DNA of 64,000 nt from Neocallimastix lanati (nom. inval.) (GCA_016946835.1 JACVTC010000234.1:55044-119043), one strand, 5' to 3'. Positions 10,084-22,095 are shown, counted from the first letter of the stretch. Program-made: numbers and translations. The notes: generated by a model not told the origin, from the sequence alone.

Positions 10084-11429
10084 TCAATTAATTCGAATTC
10101 CTTTTTTTTTTTTGTATTTTTTAATTAAATCATTGATTTCATCAGTTTTTATTACTATTCTTCTTTTTTTTTCCCAAACCCCTTCAATTTTCCTTTTGTA
10201 ATTATTGTAAGATAAAGATTCTTCTCTTTTTAAATGATAAATCAATTCATAGAAAGAAGGTTTTTTGCAAAACAATTTTTTTAAGTAATTGTTAAAAGAT
10301 TCTGAAGCATTATTTGTTATGTGGTTTATATCGTTATAATAATTCCAATATTGAATATCATATTTATATAAATAAGTCTTATTAAAATATTCCAAAAAAT
10401 TTAAAAAATTGAAATAATTATATATTTGACATATAATTTAATATAATTATAAATATCAAATATATATTCAGGATTTATAAAAGGAAAATTTGTAATAGCA
10501 TTATAAAACAAATAAATTTTATTATTATTTTCAACTTCATTATAACATAATTTATTTTTTTGAACTTCTAACGATCTTTTATAATGCCATACACAATATT
10601 TAATAGTAATATTAGGAAATATTTTAATGGCAGCATTGGATATACCTTTTTCAAAATCACAACGCAAAATTTTTGGTGTAACTATAATATTATTATTATA
10701 TTTGCTTGCATTCTTTTTTAATTCTTCAAATAACAATTCATAGGTTGCTTGTTCTTTATTATTTAATATAGATAATGATGTAGTGTAAAAACTATTTATT
10801 TCTGGAGCATATACTCTTGTTATAAACACTTGATAACTAAATATTGGTGTAATATAAAATGTACCATCAACAAACATATTTTCGTTGTATTTAATAAACA
10901 ATTCTGTTTGGAATGGTGATTGAAAAATTATAATATTAGAATTTTTGAATATCATAAAATTTTCATCTCTTTCGTTTATATAATATTCAGATTTATCTGG
11001 AATTTCATTAAATTTTGATATATCAGGAGGTAGTTGTTTTTTTATATATCTTGATATTTGGGATTTAATTGAACTATATTCAGAGCATATCAATCCAATT
11101 TCTTCAGATATTTCATTATATATATGTTTTGGATTTATATCAAATGGGATTGAGGTTTTTCTAATTTCATTTTTCATTTTATGTTTTACTATTGATACAG
11201 ATGCATCATATTCTTTTCCTGGATGAGTATGCTTGTTTTCATATTTTATTACTTTATTATTATCATTTAGAATAATATAAGATTTACATTTTTTAACTGT
11301 TTTATATTCAGTACATTTGAATACTTTTGTATTATTCGTTATATACCATAAATTAAATTTATATTTTCTGTTTACAATGATTTGGTTTTTTTCTTTATTA
11401 GTTTCACTTATTTCTAATTTATCGTCCAT
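10084..11429 (-). pseudogene. MULE-type transposase with N-terminal FLYWCH-like zinc finger (one frameshift)
   Basis: The main frame, 11429 down to 10401, encodes 342 residues. A FLYWCH-like finger lies at about 18-70 (YKFNLWYI, Cys, Cys, then KHTH). A MULE transposase core follows: the first catalytic Asp in MFVDGTFYITP, the second in LRCDFEKGISNAA, and the conserved CVWHYKRSL. Frame is lost at about 10425, at an ATATATA stretch where two extra bases would account for the shift. The C-terminal part (ITNNASESFNNYLKKLF and LSYNNYKRKIEGVW) continues in another frame to 10084. The product would bind TIRs and excise or insert the element by a DDE mechanism if repaired. A second, more decayed C-terminal fragment is at 13480-13835. 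As it stands this is a recent pseudogene; a sequencing error in the TA run is possible. Confidence 0.8.
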
Positions 11430-11801
11430 TTATTATAAATATTTTAAATTAAAAGTTTTATTTTTTATTTTTTAATTTTTTTTGTTTTAATCTATTTTTT
11501 TAATCTTATATTTTACTTTATTCTTTTTTTTTTTTATTATTATTTTACTTTATTATTTATTTTTTTTACTTTTTATTTTATTTTTTATTTTTTTTTATAT
11601 TTAATTTTACATTATTATTTATTATTTATTTATTTTTTATTTATTTTTATTTATTTTTAATTTTTTTTTTTTATTTTTTATTTTACTTTATTACTGTAAA
11701 TGTTATTAAAATTATAAAAAAAAAAAAAAAAAAAAATAAATTTAACCCTATCCTATTCATTTATTTTTATAAGCCACATTGTAATACATGAATAAATGAT
11801 T
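11430..11801. other. T-rich upstream region of the transposase
   Basis: The region lies upstream of the minus-strand transposase and consists of T-rich blocks (TTTATTTT repeats, poly(A) at about 11717). No gene is seen. The MULE inverted repeat begins right after it. Confidence 0.4.
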
Positions 11802-13235
11802 ATGGGGGTGTGTCATTTCGAAAATTTTTATTACATAAATTTGTATTTTGTTGTATTGTATTTCGGAAAACATGGCGTATTATAATGTGATAAATAAATA
11901 AATGAATGAATAAATTATAAATGAATAAATAAATTTTTAAATAATAATAAAAATAATTAAGACAAACGTTTATTATGACTAAAAAAATTTTTTTTAGAAA
12001 ATTAAATAAAAATATATATATATATATATATATATAATTACTACGTATATAAAATAATTATTATATTTTTTTTATTTTATTTTAAATATTATTAATTATT
12101 ATTAATACATTAATACCTTGTTTATATTATCAACAGAAAATGCAGATTGAATAAAATAAAATATAATAAAATAAAATAAAAAGTAGAATATTAAATAAGA
12201 AAGTACAGATTGAATAAAATAAAATAAAATAAAATAAAATAAAATAAAATATAATATAATAAAATAAAATAAAAAGTAGAATATTAAATAAGAAAGTACA
12301 GATTGAATAAAATAAAATAAAATAAAATAAAATGAAATGAAATAAAATAAAATATAATATAATATAATAAAATAAAATAAAAAGTAGAATATTAAATAAG
12401 AAAGTACAGATTGAATAAAATAAAATAAAATAAAATAAAATGAAATGAAATGAAATAAAATAAAATAAAATAAAAAAAATATAATAAAATAAAATAAAAT
12501 AAAATAAAATAAAAAAAATATATAATAAAATAAAATATAATAATTATTTTATATATATAGGAATCTTATATATTTTAATTTTTTTCATTTATTTTTCTAA
12601 AAAAAAAAATTAGTTATAATAACGTTTGTTTTTTAATTATTATATTTTATTATAGTAAATAAAAAAATTCAAATGAAAAGTAAATAATTTTAATTATTTA
12701 TAATTCATATTTTCATAAACGATATATATATATTAATTTAAATGATATAAGAATTAAAAATTAAAACAATAAGAGTTGAATAATTGATCCTATTAAAATA
12801 ATTAATTATTTGCATAGTAATATTTATAATGTTTGATCAATATGAATCAATTATTATTAAAATATAATAATAACAATTATAATTTTAATAAATAATAAAA
12901 ATCTTTTATTGAATTTAATATTTTTAATACCATAATTAATTTTGAAAAGTATATTGATATTAATAAAATTTATAATTATATAATATTGATATTGATATTA
13001 ATAAAATTTATAATTATATAATATTGATATTGATATTAATAAAATTTATAATTATATAATATTGATATTGATATTAATAAAATTTATAATTATATAATAT
13101 TGATATTGATATTAATAAAATTTATAATTATATAATATTGATATTGATATTAATAAAATTTATAATTATATAATATTGATATTGATATTAATAAAATTTA
13201 TAATTATATAATATTGATATTGATATTAATAAAAT
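11802..13235 (+). repeat. MULE left terminal inverted repeat
   Basis: It pairs with 14706-16165 in inverted orientation. It includes the pentanucleotide minisatellite (12140-12535, written as AAAAT with CAGATTGAATAAAATAAAAT) and eight units of the 38-bp ATTGATATT minisatellite at its inner end, against about one and a half units in the right arm. The arms have therefore diverged by repeat-number change more than by substitution. Confidence 0.75.
12140..12535 (-). repeat. Pentanucleotide minisatellite, inverted orientation
   Basis: Copies of AAGTACAGATTGAATAAAAT separated by AAAAT runs; this is the reverse complement of the array at 15190-15845 and the same sequence family as 1086-2045. Confidence 0.85.
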
Positions 13236-13236
13236 T
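12952..13236 (+). repeat. 38-bp minisatellite at the inner end of the MULE arm
   Basis: Seven to eight near-perfect tandem copies of ATTGATATTGATATTAATAA followed by AATTTATAATTATATAAT. The units look identical by eye, indicating recent expansion or homogenisation. Confidence 0.9.
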
Positions 13237-13334
13237 TTAACTAGTATCAAATAAATCGGTTTTAGTTATAAATTACTTAATAAAAATAACTAAAAGATAA
13301 TTTCTATTAAGATTATTAAATAAACACAATAGGT

Positions 13335-13465
13335 AAATAAATTTGTATTTTTCTAGCATTTTTTTAAATTAAGATTATTTAATTATTATTTAAACAATTA
13401 TAAATATAAATTTAAAATAAATAAATTTGTATTTTTCTAGCATTTTTTTAAATTAAGATTATTTA
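13335..13465 (+). repeat. Direct repeat pair of about 47 bp
   Basis: ATAAATTTGTATTTTTCTAG with the following GCATTTTTTTAAATTAAGAT occurs at about 13335-13382 and again at about 13419-13465, just before the transposase relic. Confidence 0.7.
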
Positions 13466-13479
13466 TTTTAAATTAATAT

Positions 13480-13835
13480 TTATATCGTTTAAATCAATTA
13501 AACATTCTTTCCATAATTTAATTAATTCATTTCTGTTGCATCCATTATAAAATAAATTTATTTCCTTACTTTTGTAATTTTCAATTAAAATTTTAATTTC
13601 ATCAGTTGCACTAAATATTTTTTGCTTTTTTTTCCAATTTCCTTTAGTTCTCCTTTGATAATCATTATAAGATAAGTTTTCTTCTTCTTTTAATATATAT
13701 TAATTTATAAAATAAAGGCTTATTTGGAAATATATTATTTAAGTAGCTATTATAAGATTCTGATGCATTGTTTGTTAAATGCTCTATATATTCATAATAA
13801 TTCCAATTATTAACATTATACTATTTTTTTTTTTT
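13480..13835 (-). pseudogene. MULE transposase C-terminal relic
   Basis: Read on the minus strand, it gives NNWNYYEYIEHLTNNASESY, then PNKPLFYKLIY, then EENLSYNDYQRR and GNWKKKQKIF. These align with the C-terminal part of the transposase at 10084-10395 (NYYNDINHITNNASESFNNY and LSYNNYKRKIEGVW). It has a frameshift near 13695 and no N-terminal or catalytic part. It is the only coding remnant inside the 11802-16165 element. Confidence 0.75.
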
Positions 13836-14705
13836 TTTTTTTATTTTTTAAGCATTAAAAAATAAAATGTTTATTTATTTTTATTTTATTTTTCAATGTT
13901 TAAAAAAAAAAGTTTTCTTATTTCTTATTTTTATTTTATTTATATTTATTTTATTTTTTAATGTTAAATAGAAATACCTAACCTAATTATTATTTATTGA
14001 AGTGTTGTATTTCACCAAAAGTTGAATTTCGTCCAGTTGAATTTCGCCAAATTCTTGGTGGCTTATAAAATTTCGTCATAAAATATCACCACATTTATTA
14101 TTCACGCCATATTGTGAATATATGGCTTTTAAAAAATTGTAGAAAAAAGCCACAAAACTATGATATAATTAGATATACGCCCCACATAAGATTACGTGTT
14201 TGAAAATTTTTGAGAATTGTAATTTTATTTAATTAATTAATTATTATTCATTAAATTTTTAATAAAATTAAGTGGCTTAAAATTAAAAATATTTAAGCCA
14301 TACAACAAAATACAAATTAATGTAATAAAAATTTTCAAAATGCACACTCCCCTAAAAATATTTAAAATGTGATACATTTCAAAAAAATTGATGATTTACA
14401 AATATATTTAATTCGCCATATTCTGAAAAATTTATTTATTTATTAATTTATTCATTTATTTATTAAATAATAATATTTAATAATATTTTTTTTTTATAAT
14501 ATTATTATTATTAAATTTTATAATAATTGTTCTTAAAAAATTATTTAATAATTCTTTCTTATTTTTTATACCATTTTTTAACTATAAAGTTTGATTATTA
14601 TCAAATATAAATATATTAAATTATGAAATTATGAAATAAAATATTTATTTAATTATTATTTAATTATTTATTTATATAAAAAAATTTATAATTAAAAATT
14701 TTATT

Positions 14706-15178
14706 AATATCAATATCAATATTATATAATTATAAATTTTATTAATATCAATATACTTTTCAAAATTAATTATGTTATTAAAAATATTAAATTCAATAAA
14801 AAATTTTTATTATTTTATTAAAATATAATTGTTATTATTATATTTAATAATAATTGATTCATATTGATCAAACATTATAAATATTACTATGCAAATAATT
14901 AATTATTTTAATAGGATCAATTATTCAACTCTTATTGTTTTAATTTTTAATTCTTATATCATTTAAATTAATATATATTTATATCGTTTATGAAAATATG
15001 AATTATAAATAATTAAAATTATTTACTTTTCATTTAAATTTTTTTATTTACTATAATAAAATATAATAATTAAAAGACAAAAGTTATTATAACTAAATTT
15101 TTTTTTTTTAGAAAAATAAATGAAAAAAAATTAAAATATATAAGATTCCTATATATATAAAATAATTATTATATTTTT

Positions 15179-15210
<32 letters not shown>

Positions 15211-16165
15211 ATTTTATTTTATTTTATTTTATTCGATCTATACTTTATATTTGATATTCTACTATTTATTTTATTTTATTCGATCTATACTTTATATTTG
15301 ATATTCTACTATTTATTTTATTTTATTCGATCTATACTTTATATTTGATATTCTTCTATTTACTTTATTTTATTCGTTCTATACTTTATATTTGATATTC
15401 TACTATTTATTTTATTTTATTTTATTCAATCTGTACTTAATATTTATATTCTATTCTACTATTTATTTTATTTTATTTTATTTTATTTTATTTTATTTTA
15501 TTCAATCTGTACTTTATATTCATATTCTTACTATTTATTTTATTTTATTTTATTTTATTTTATTTTATTTTATTCAATCTGTACTTTATATTCATATTCT
15601 TACTATTTATTTTATTTTATTTTATTTTATTTTATTTTATTTTATTCAATCTGTACTTTCTTATTTAATATTCTACTTTTTATTTTATTTTATTATATTA
15701 TATTTTATTTTATTTTATTTTATTATATTTTATTTTATTTTATTTTATTTTATTTTATTAAATCTGTACTTATATTTATGTTTCTACTATTTATTTTATT
15801 TTATTTTATTTCATTTTATTTTATTTTATTCAATCTGTATTTTCTGTTGATAAAAAAACAAGGTATTAATGTATTAATAATAATTAATAATATTTAAAAT
15901 AAAATAAAAAAAAATATAATAATTATTTTATATATGTAATAATTATATATTTTTTTTTATTTAATTTTATAAAAAAAATTTTTTTAGTCATAATAAAAGT
16001 TTGTCTTAATTATTTTTATTATCATTTAAAAATTTATTTATTCATTTATAATTTATTTATTCATTTATTTATTTATTACATTATAATACGCCATGTTTTC
16101 CGAAATGCACTACAACAAAATACAAATTAATGTAATAAAAATTTTCGAAATGACACACCCCCATA
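14706..16165 (-). repeat. MULE right terminal inverted repeat
   Basis: This is the inverted partner of 11802-13235. The outermost 60 bases (CAACAAAATACAAATTAATG to ACACACCCCCAT) also occur as a variant at about 14300-14354, showing a second related terminus nested inside the element. Confidence 0.75.
15190..15845 (+). repeat. TTTTA / CAATCTGTACTTTATATTCA minisatellite with a second subtype
   Basis: The first part uses a TTCGATCTATACTTTATATT variant (four units). The second part uses the CAATCTGTACTTTATATTCA type also seen at 1086-2045. Open frames here are repeat translations only. Confidence 0.85.
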
Positions 16166-16244
16166 TTTTTAATAATAATTTTTTCAAAAAAATTATATGA
16201 GCCATTTTATTTTAATTTAAAAAAGAAATAATAATAAAACTGAG

Positions 16245-16399
16245 TAGGATAAAATGTCTGATAAACACTGATGCTATATCAGGAATCCCACTTCTTGAGA
16301 AAACAGCGGTTTCTTTCTTAAGCAAAATAATGTATAACTGTTTCGAATCACCATTGGTTCCAATTTATTAAACATAAAAATACAGTTATCAGGGGCGTC

Positions 16400-16433
<34 letters not shown>

Positions 16434-16530
16434 CAGGTAAACAAGCAAGGAGTACTAAAGTCCATATCGCTTTATGTGGTCATGCTACCAAAAGGAATTA
16501 AAATTCCTCTTTGGAAAGTCAAATTCATTA
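16245..16530 (-). repeat. Dispersed repeat R, copy 2 (longest)
   Basis: It is shared with 21905-22095 (same orientation) and, for its end, with 2710-2824 (opposite orientation). Landmarks are GATGCTATATCAGGAATC, CGAATCACCA(T/A)TGGTTCC, GTTATCAGG(G/A)GCG and AAACAAGCAAGGAGTACTA. It is not demonstrably coding: frames are broken by a poly(A) run and stops. Confidence 0.7.
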
Positions 16531-16855
16531 ATTTCGCTATTTAAAATTTATTTTGATTAATGAATTTTAATAAGAAATTATTAATGTATATTACTTATTT
16601 ATTTTTTTAGAATAATACACTATACCATTTTCGGTGATCCATATATTTTCATTATTAATTTTTTGAATTTTATAATTTATTTTTTTTTTCTATACTTTTA
16701 TATTTTTTTATATACAAATTAGATAATAATATAATAATATATTATTATCTAATTCATATAATAAATAAAAAGCAAATTATGTTTGAGTTATAAAAAAAAA
16801 AAAAAAAAAATTAAACAGTGACAATATCAGTAACGTATTAAATTAAAAGTATGCA
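16531..16855. other. AT-rich spacer
   Basis: No gene is seen. A short dyad (TTAGATAATAATA...TATTATTATCTAA, about 16721-16753) and a 20-base poly(A) run are present. Confidence 0.35.
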
Positions 16856-18050
16856 TTCCAAATAAATATTTGAAAAATTAAAGGTTTCCAAACGAATCTA
16901 AATTAATCAGTATAAAAAATTTCAAGGAAAATTTCACACTATTTATTTAGATTTATTAAAAAATGTTAATTATTTCCTAACTTTAAACAACTATTTACCT
17001 TCAATTAATGAAGAACTGAAAGAAGATATTGAAATACTATATCCTTTTTCTGAAATATCAAATGAATATATACAAATTTAACTAATTATTATTTAGAGAC
17101 CAGTAAAAAATTTGTTTTTGTTATTGATGAATAATTAGGAGTAAAAAGCTTACAAATAAAGAAAGCGATGATTATCTATTTTTTTAAAGGATTTAATTAG
17201 AGATAGTTCTTATTTAATCTATTCTTATATGATAGGAATAGTAACAATTGCTACGGATTTTTGAGTCCACATTAAATCGTTCTATGGCATATATAATATT
17301 AAATGATAAAAAATATTATCAATATATTAGATTTACGTAAGAGAAAGTTATAGATCTATGCAATAAAAAAAAAGAATTAACCTTTGAAGATTTAGGGCGT
17401 ACGCATTAAGGACATAAAGCTTATAATAATGAAAAAACTTTTAATCCATGTTTAGTCTATGTGAATTAAATTCGAATAGCATTGTACCAAATCAAGGCGA
17501 TACAATGATGAGAAAGAAATAATTAATTATGACATTGTTAGTGTATTCGATGATATTTTAAAATTAATTAATAAAAATAATATTGAAATAAAAATAAATA
17601 ATTATGAAAAGGATAATATTCAAAATAAATTAGAAATTAATTTAGAAGATGATTCCAAGAAAAATTATAAAATTATGATTATATAAAGATGAATTATATT
17701 CAAAAATAGTTACTTTTGGATATTTAACATACTATAATGGAGAAACATTTCAAATAAAGAATTGGAAAAAAAATTTATACACGTTTTGTAAAAAAGAAGT
17801 GATAAGCAAATTTTTTAAGATTTAATAGAATATTCTAATGAAATGTTGAAAGTGACGTTAAATAAATATGTAAAAATAATGTGTAAAATTTTAAAAAATC
17901 ACACCTGAAAGAAATTTGTATAGTGGATACAATTGATTATATAAATTTAAAATTAGTTATAATAGTTTATGCTTATTTTCATGCTCAAATAAAGCAATAC
18001 ATTGTTGAAGTTAATCTTAATTTTAAGGAAAGAGTAAATTTTTTTTTGGA
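16856..18050 (+). pseudogene. Old relic of the AAA-ATPase-like/PD-(D/E)XK family (copy E)
   Basis: Decayed but clearly alignable with copy C in order: KYFEKLKV-like sequence near 16870, YKKFQGKFHTIYLDL near 16912, a Walker B remnant (KFVFVIDE) near 17105, SYLIYSYMIGIVTIATD near 17200, NDKKYYQYIRFT near 17310, DIVSVFDDILKLINKNN near 17535, YSKIVTFGYLTYYNGE near 17695 and EYSNEMLKVTLNKYVKIM near 17830. There are numerous stops and indels. It sits directly upstream of intact copy C, mirroring the relic upstream of copy B. Confidence 0.75.
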
Positions 18051-18105
18051 AAAAAAAAAAAAATAAAATTCCAAAAAAAAAATTTACTCTTTCCTTAAAA
18101 TTAAG
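18016..18105. repeat. Perfect 36-bp inverted repeat (snap-back duplication)
   Basis: The left arm CTTAATTTTAAGGAAAGAGT...GGAA (from 18016) is followed by an A-rich spacer and then its reverse complement ending AAATTAAG at 18105. In the homologous relic at 5130-5170 only a single arm exists (AATGAAAGAGTATATTTTAT), so the second arm is a local inverted duplication made after the loci separated. Confidence 0.85.
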
Positions 18106-18164
18106 TTAATAAAGAAGTTATTATAATGGAATGAATTAAATAATTTAATTAAATAAAACATTGT

Positions 18165-18565
18165 CCAAAATAAAATTTTTATTTCATTAATTTTTTTAAT
18201 ATACCAAAATTTTTAATACATTTATTTTAATACGTAAATTTTATACAATTACGTATTTAATTAATAAAAGAAAAAAAAAAAATGATTGGTAAAAAACACT
18301 AAAAATAATAAATACTTTATTTATATTCAATTTTTAATTTGATATTGTTTGATTATTAATATATATTATTAATATTTTTTATTATTTTATAAGAAAATTA
18401 AATTATTTCAATAAAAAAATAGTTTATTATTAATATTTTAATTTTTATTTGAAAAGTAGTGAATATATATAAATAAAACAAGTTTTATTTAATTTATTTA
18501 TTTATTTTTTTTTTTTTTGCTATTTTACTTATTCTTTTGTTAATGAGTTTCTAATTAATATATAT

Positions 18566-18595
<30 letters not shown>
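18165..18595 (+). promoter_or_regulatory. Shared upstream region and poly(A) leader of copy C
   Basis: 18165-18430 is the counterpart of 5219-5470. Twenty-three adenines (18573-18595) directly precede the ATG at 18596, against 17 in copy B. A T-tract at about 18500 also has a counterpart at 5540. Confidence 0.45.
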
Positions 18596-18596
<1 letters not shown>

Positions 18597-20374
18597 TGGG
18601 GTTAGTTATAGATAACATTGATATGCGTGAAACATTTAAAGGTTTACTTGAAGAAAAATATTTTATAGATAAATCAAATATAATAAATGATTTTAATAAA
18701 TTAATTAATAGAAATTCTGAAAAATATGTGTGTATTACAAAACCAAGAAGATTTGGTAAAACTTCAATAGCAGCAATGTTAGTAATGTATTATAGTAAAA
18801 GTATTGATTCTAAAGAAATATTTGATAAATTAAAAGTATCCAAAGGAAAAAGTTCTGATATTAAAGAGAAAGAAAACGAAATTAAACAATATAAAGAATA
18901 TCAAGGAAAATATCATACAATATATTTAGACTTATCAAAGAATGTTTTTTCTTTCGAAACTTTAGACGCATTCATATCTTCAATTAATATGGAATTAAAA
19001 ACAGATATTGAAGAACTATACCCTAATTCTAAAGTATTAAATGCATATAAAGATAATATAGTTTATAATTTAAAAAAATTATATTTAGAAACAGATAAAA
19101 AGTTTATTCTTGTTATTGATGAATGGGACTACATAATCACCAATAAAAAGTTTACAGATGATGAATGCGACGATTATATTGAATTTTTAAAGTATTTAAT
19201 TAAGGATAATTCTTTTTTAGCCTTTGCTTATATGACAGGAATAACACCAATTGCAAAGAAATTATCTCAATCTACACTAAATTGTTTTAGGGAATATACT
19301 ATGTTAAATGATAAAAAATATTTTGAATATTTTGGATTTACTGAAGAAGAAGTTAATAAGCTATGTAGTAAAAATAAAAAATTAACCTTTAAGGATTTAG
19401 AAAGCTGGTATAATGGATATAAATCGTATGATGGTAAAAAAATTTTTAATACATGGTCAGTTATTCATGCATTAAATTCGAATATCATTGAAAATTATTG
19501 GTCACAATCGGGAAGTTTCAATGAGCTGAAAAGAATGATTAATTATGATATCGTTGGTGTAAAAGAAGATATTTTAGAATTGATTAATGGTAATGAAATT
19601 GAAATTCAATTAGAAAATTATGGAGTAGAAGATATCCGAAAAGTATCAGAAGAAGAAGAACATGTAAAGGAAATATTTTATTCAAAAATGGTTACTTTTG
19701 GATATTTAACATACTATGATGGAAAAATATCCATTCCAAATGAAGAATTGAAGGAAGAATTTATAAAAGCTTTAAATGATAAAAAAAGTGATATGCAATA
19801 TTTCTATGATATGATAAAGAATTCGGATGAAATGTTAGAAGTGACATTACATAAAAATGTCAAAAGAATGTGTGAAATTTTAGATAAATCACACATGGAA
19901 AAAATTAGCCCTGGGGATAGACTAGATCATGGAAATTTAAAACGTGTTATAGATTATTCATATTTTAATGCACGAGCGAAGTATGATATTAAAGAAGAAT
20001 CACCCGATGGTCACGGAAGAGCGGATGTTATTTTTCTTCCCAAAGAAAAAAATAAAGTAAATGAAGAAATTATAATAATTGAATTAAAAGTGAATAGTAC
20101 AGCAAAAAAAGCTATTAATCAAATACATCAAAAAAAGTATTATAATAATTTAAAAGAAAAAGGATACAATGGAAATGTTCTATTAATTGGAATAAATTAC
20201 GACCAAAAAGAAGGAAAATATAGTTGCATGATAGAAGAATACGATATAAATATGAAAAAATTATCAACATCAGAATCAGAAGCTGAAAGGAAAAGGAGAA
20301 ATGAGCCTGAATCTGATGGTATATATAAAAGATTGAGAAGTAGTGTCGTAAACCCTAAAAAAATTAATTTATAA
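18596..20374 (+). CDS. AAA-ATPase-like / PD-(D/E)XK nuclease family protein, copy C (full length)
   Basis: The longest and apparently intact member here, 592 residues. YFIDKS is at 22-27 and the Walker A-like KPRRFGKTS at 49-57, where the family's RRFGKT loop replaces the usual GxxGxGK. Walker B is FILVIDEWD at 170-178 (Asp175, Glu176). A helical middle region (SFNELKRMINYDIVG, EEFIKALNDKKSDMQYFYDM) precedes the PD-(D/E)XK core with Asp near 477 (GRADVIF), Glu496 and Lys498 (IIIIELKV). The tail is rich in basic and acidic residues (ERKRRNEPESD, YKRLRSS) and could be a nuclear localisation signal. The ATG follows a 23-base poly(A). No membrane segment or signal peptide is seen. It is an ATP-binding protein with an intact nuclease-type active site; nucleic acid cleavage is inferred from the fold, not shown. 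Confidence 0.9.
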
Positions 20375-20575
20375 TACACTTAAGATCATAAAGAAATTTT
20401 TAAATTGTAAATAATACATAAAAAAATGATTATAGTAAATGAATTTTTTTTATATATAAAAAAAAAATTTATAATATAATAATTAATAATTTTTTTTTTA
20501 ATAAAAGTTGTAAGAAATAACTAATCAAATGTTTTAGAAATAAATAAAATTTTTTTTAATTGATTATATTATATT

Positions 20576-20618
<43 letters not shown>

Positions 20619-21124
20619 CATAGAAGTCAAAAAATAAAATAAACCATTTGAAATAAAATTAAATTATGTGTTTTTTATTTTATTTATTTATTTTTTTTTT
20701 TTTTTTTTTTTTTGATATTTTTATTTTCATCAATTGTATTATATTTTTCAATAATTTTGGAAAATACCAAGCAGTTACGTACAGTGAATTTACTAATTGT
20801 CTTTTTTTGTTATTTCAAAATATATGTAAGAGGAATTTCACTGATGAATGAAATTCGGTATCCATTCTTTCAGCTCTTAAGAAAGAGGAATTATTAAATT
20901 GCAACAATTATAGTTATATTTTTATTCATTATTGTATGATTTAAAATCCTTTCTAAAAATTTTAACCAAAATATTATAGGACTCTACTAATTCAAATGGT
21001 ATCATCAGACCTAAATAATTTGATTCTTTAATAAGAAATAAAATGTTAGTTTAATTTTTTCTCTTTAAGAAATACTCCAAAAAAAAACAAATAATAATAA
21101 ATTCTCATATATTACGGTTCTTGA

Positions 21125-21167
<43 letters not shown>

Positions 21168-21904
21168 AAAACTCAATTCCAAACTTTTACATTCTTACAA
21201 ATTTCAGTAAAGTGAATGACTTTAACTAATCACTAACCTTTGTCGTACATTCAAAGCTCGATCATATTTTAATATTTCCAGTATTTTCATTATTTTATCT
21301 TATGAGTATATTTTCTTTTTTATTTTTTTTCTTAAATTTTTTATAATCTTTATAAACTTATATATTATAAATTGTGTAATAAATAAAAATAAAGTAACGT
21401 TTGTGATTGTTCAAAAAAAAAAAAAAAATTTTTTTATTTTATGAAATATTTAAGCATTTTATTAAAATAATAAATAAATAAAAGGCAAGTAGTATTGAGT
21501 TTTTAATAATAAAAATTAAAAAATTTTTCTAGCAAATCATTAACAAAGATAAAATTTAATTAAATAAAAAAATATCCACAATGATATGGACTGTTTTTCC
21601 AGGTCCATGGAAGGTTGATGGAAAAGGAATAGCCTTTATCAGGCGTACTAATTACAGTTTTCTATGATTCTGATGATGATAATTTATGGTTATCCTTTCT
21701 AAACTGGTTTATAGTTCGAAGATTGTAAATTGAAATACTGGAAGACTGTTGAAAGTGAACCCGATGTTTTATATTGTTTTAAATTGGATATGTTGAAACT
21801 TTGGAGTTGTATTATTATTATTATTGTGTAGTTCCAAAATTTTTAATCTCTTTCATGGTTGAGGACACAAAAATAAAAGAAATAAAAATAAAACCTCATA
21901 GAAT
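20375..21904 (+). repeat. 3' flank of copy C, duplicated block
   Basis: No gene is supported. It contains the 3'-flank modules also found at 578-1085, 3731-4870 and 7670-7760 (see the 3731 entry), plus A and T homopolymers of 25-45 bases. The stretch about 21765-21904 (TTGTTTTAAATTGGATATGT to ATAAAACCTCATAGAATAAC) extends beyond the shared part. Confidence 0.6.
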
Positions 21905-22095
21905 AACCTTTGTAGATATCTGATTAACACTGATGCTATATCAGGAATCAATTACTTGAGAAAACAACGGCTTCTTTCTTAAACGAATCACCAATGGTTC
22001 CTATTTAGTAAACATAAAAACACTGTTATCAGGAGCGCCAATGCTAAAAAAAGAACCATTAAACAAGCAAGGAGTACTAGAATCCATATCGCTCT
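21905..22095 (-). repeat. Dispersed repeat R, copy 3
   Basis: It is the counterpart of 16245-16480. Its outer end (GAATCCATATCGCTC) joins directly to the truncated ATPase gene at 22096. A hydrophobic minus-strand frame here (WILVLLACLMVLFLALALL) is open, but it is not preserved in the other copies. Confidence 0.65.

Larger units (their letters stand above)
11802..16165. mobile_element. Mutator-like element with about 1.4-kb terminal inverted repeats
   Basis: The left end ATGGGGGTGTGTCATTTCGA reappears inverted as CGAAATGACACACCCCCAT at 16146-16164. The two arms stay alignable for about 1.4 kb: the ACATGGCGTATTATAATGTG and AACATTATAAATATTACTAT segments, the pentanucleotide arrays and the ATTGATATT minisatellite all recur inverted. 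Between the arms lie a transposase relic (13480-13835, minus) and another MULE-like right end at about 14283-14354. No clear 8-11 bp target duplication is seen, so the element may be a composite or have decayed flanks. Confidence 0.75.

Noticed and set aside
15392-15850. Open frame of 152 codons rich in Phe, Tyr and Leu
   Set aside because: Same minisatellite in the MULE right arm; not a gene.
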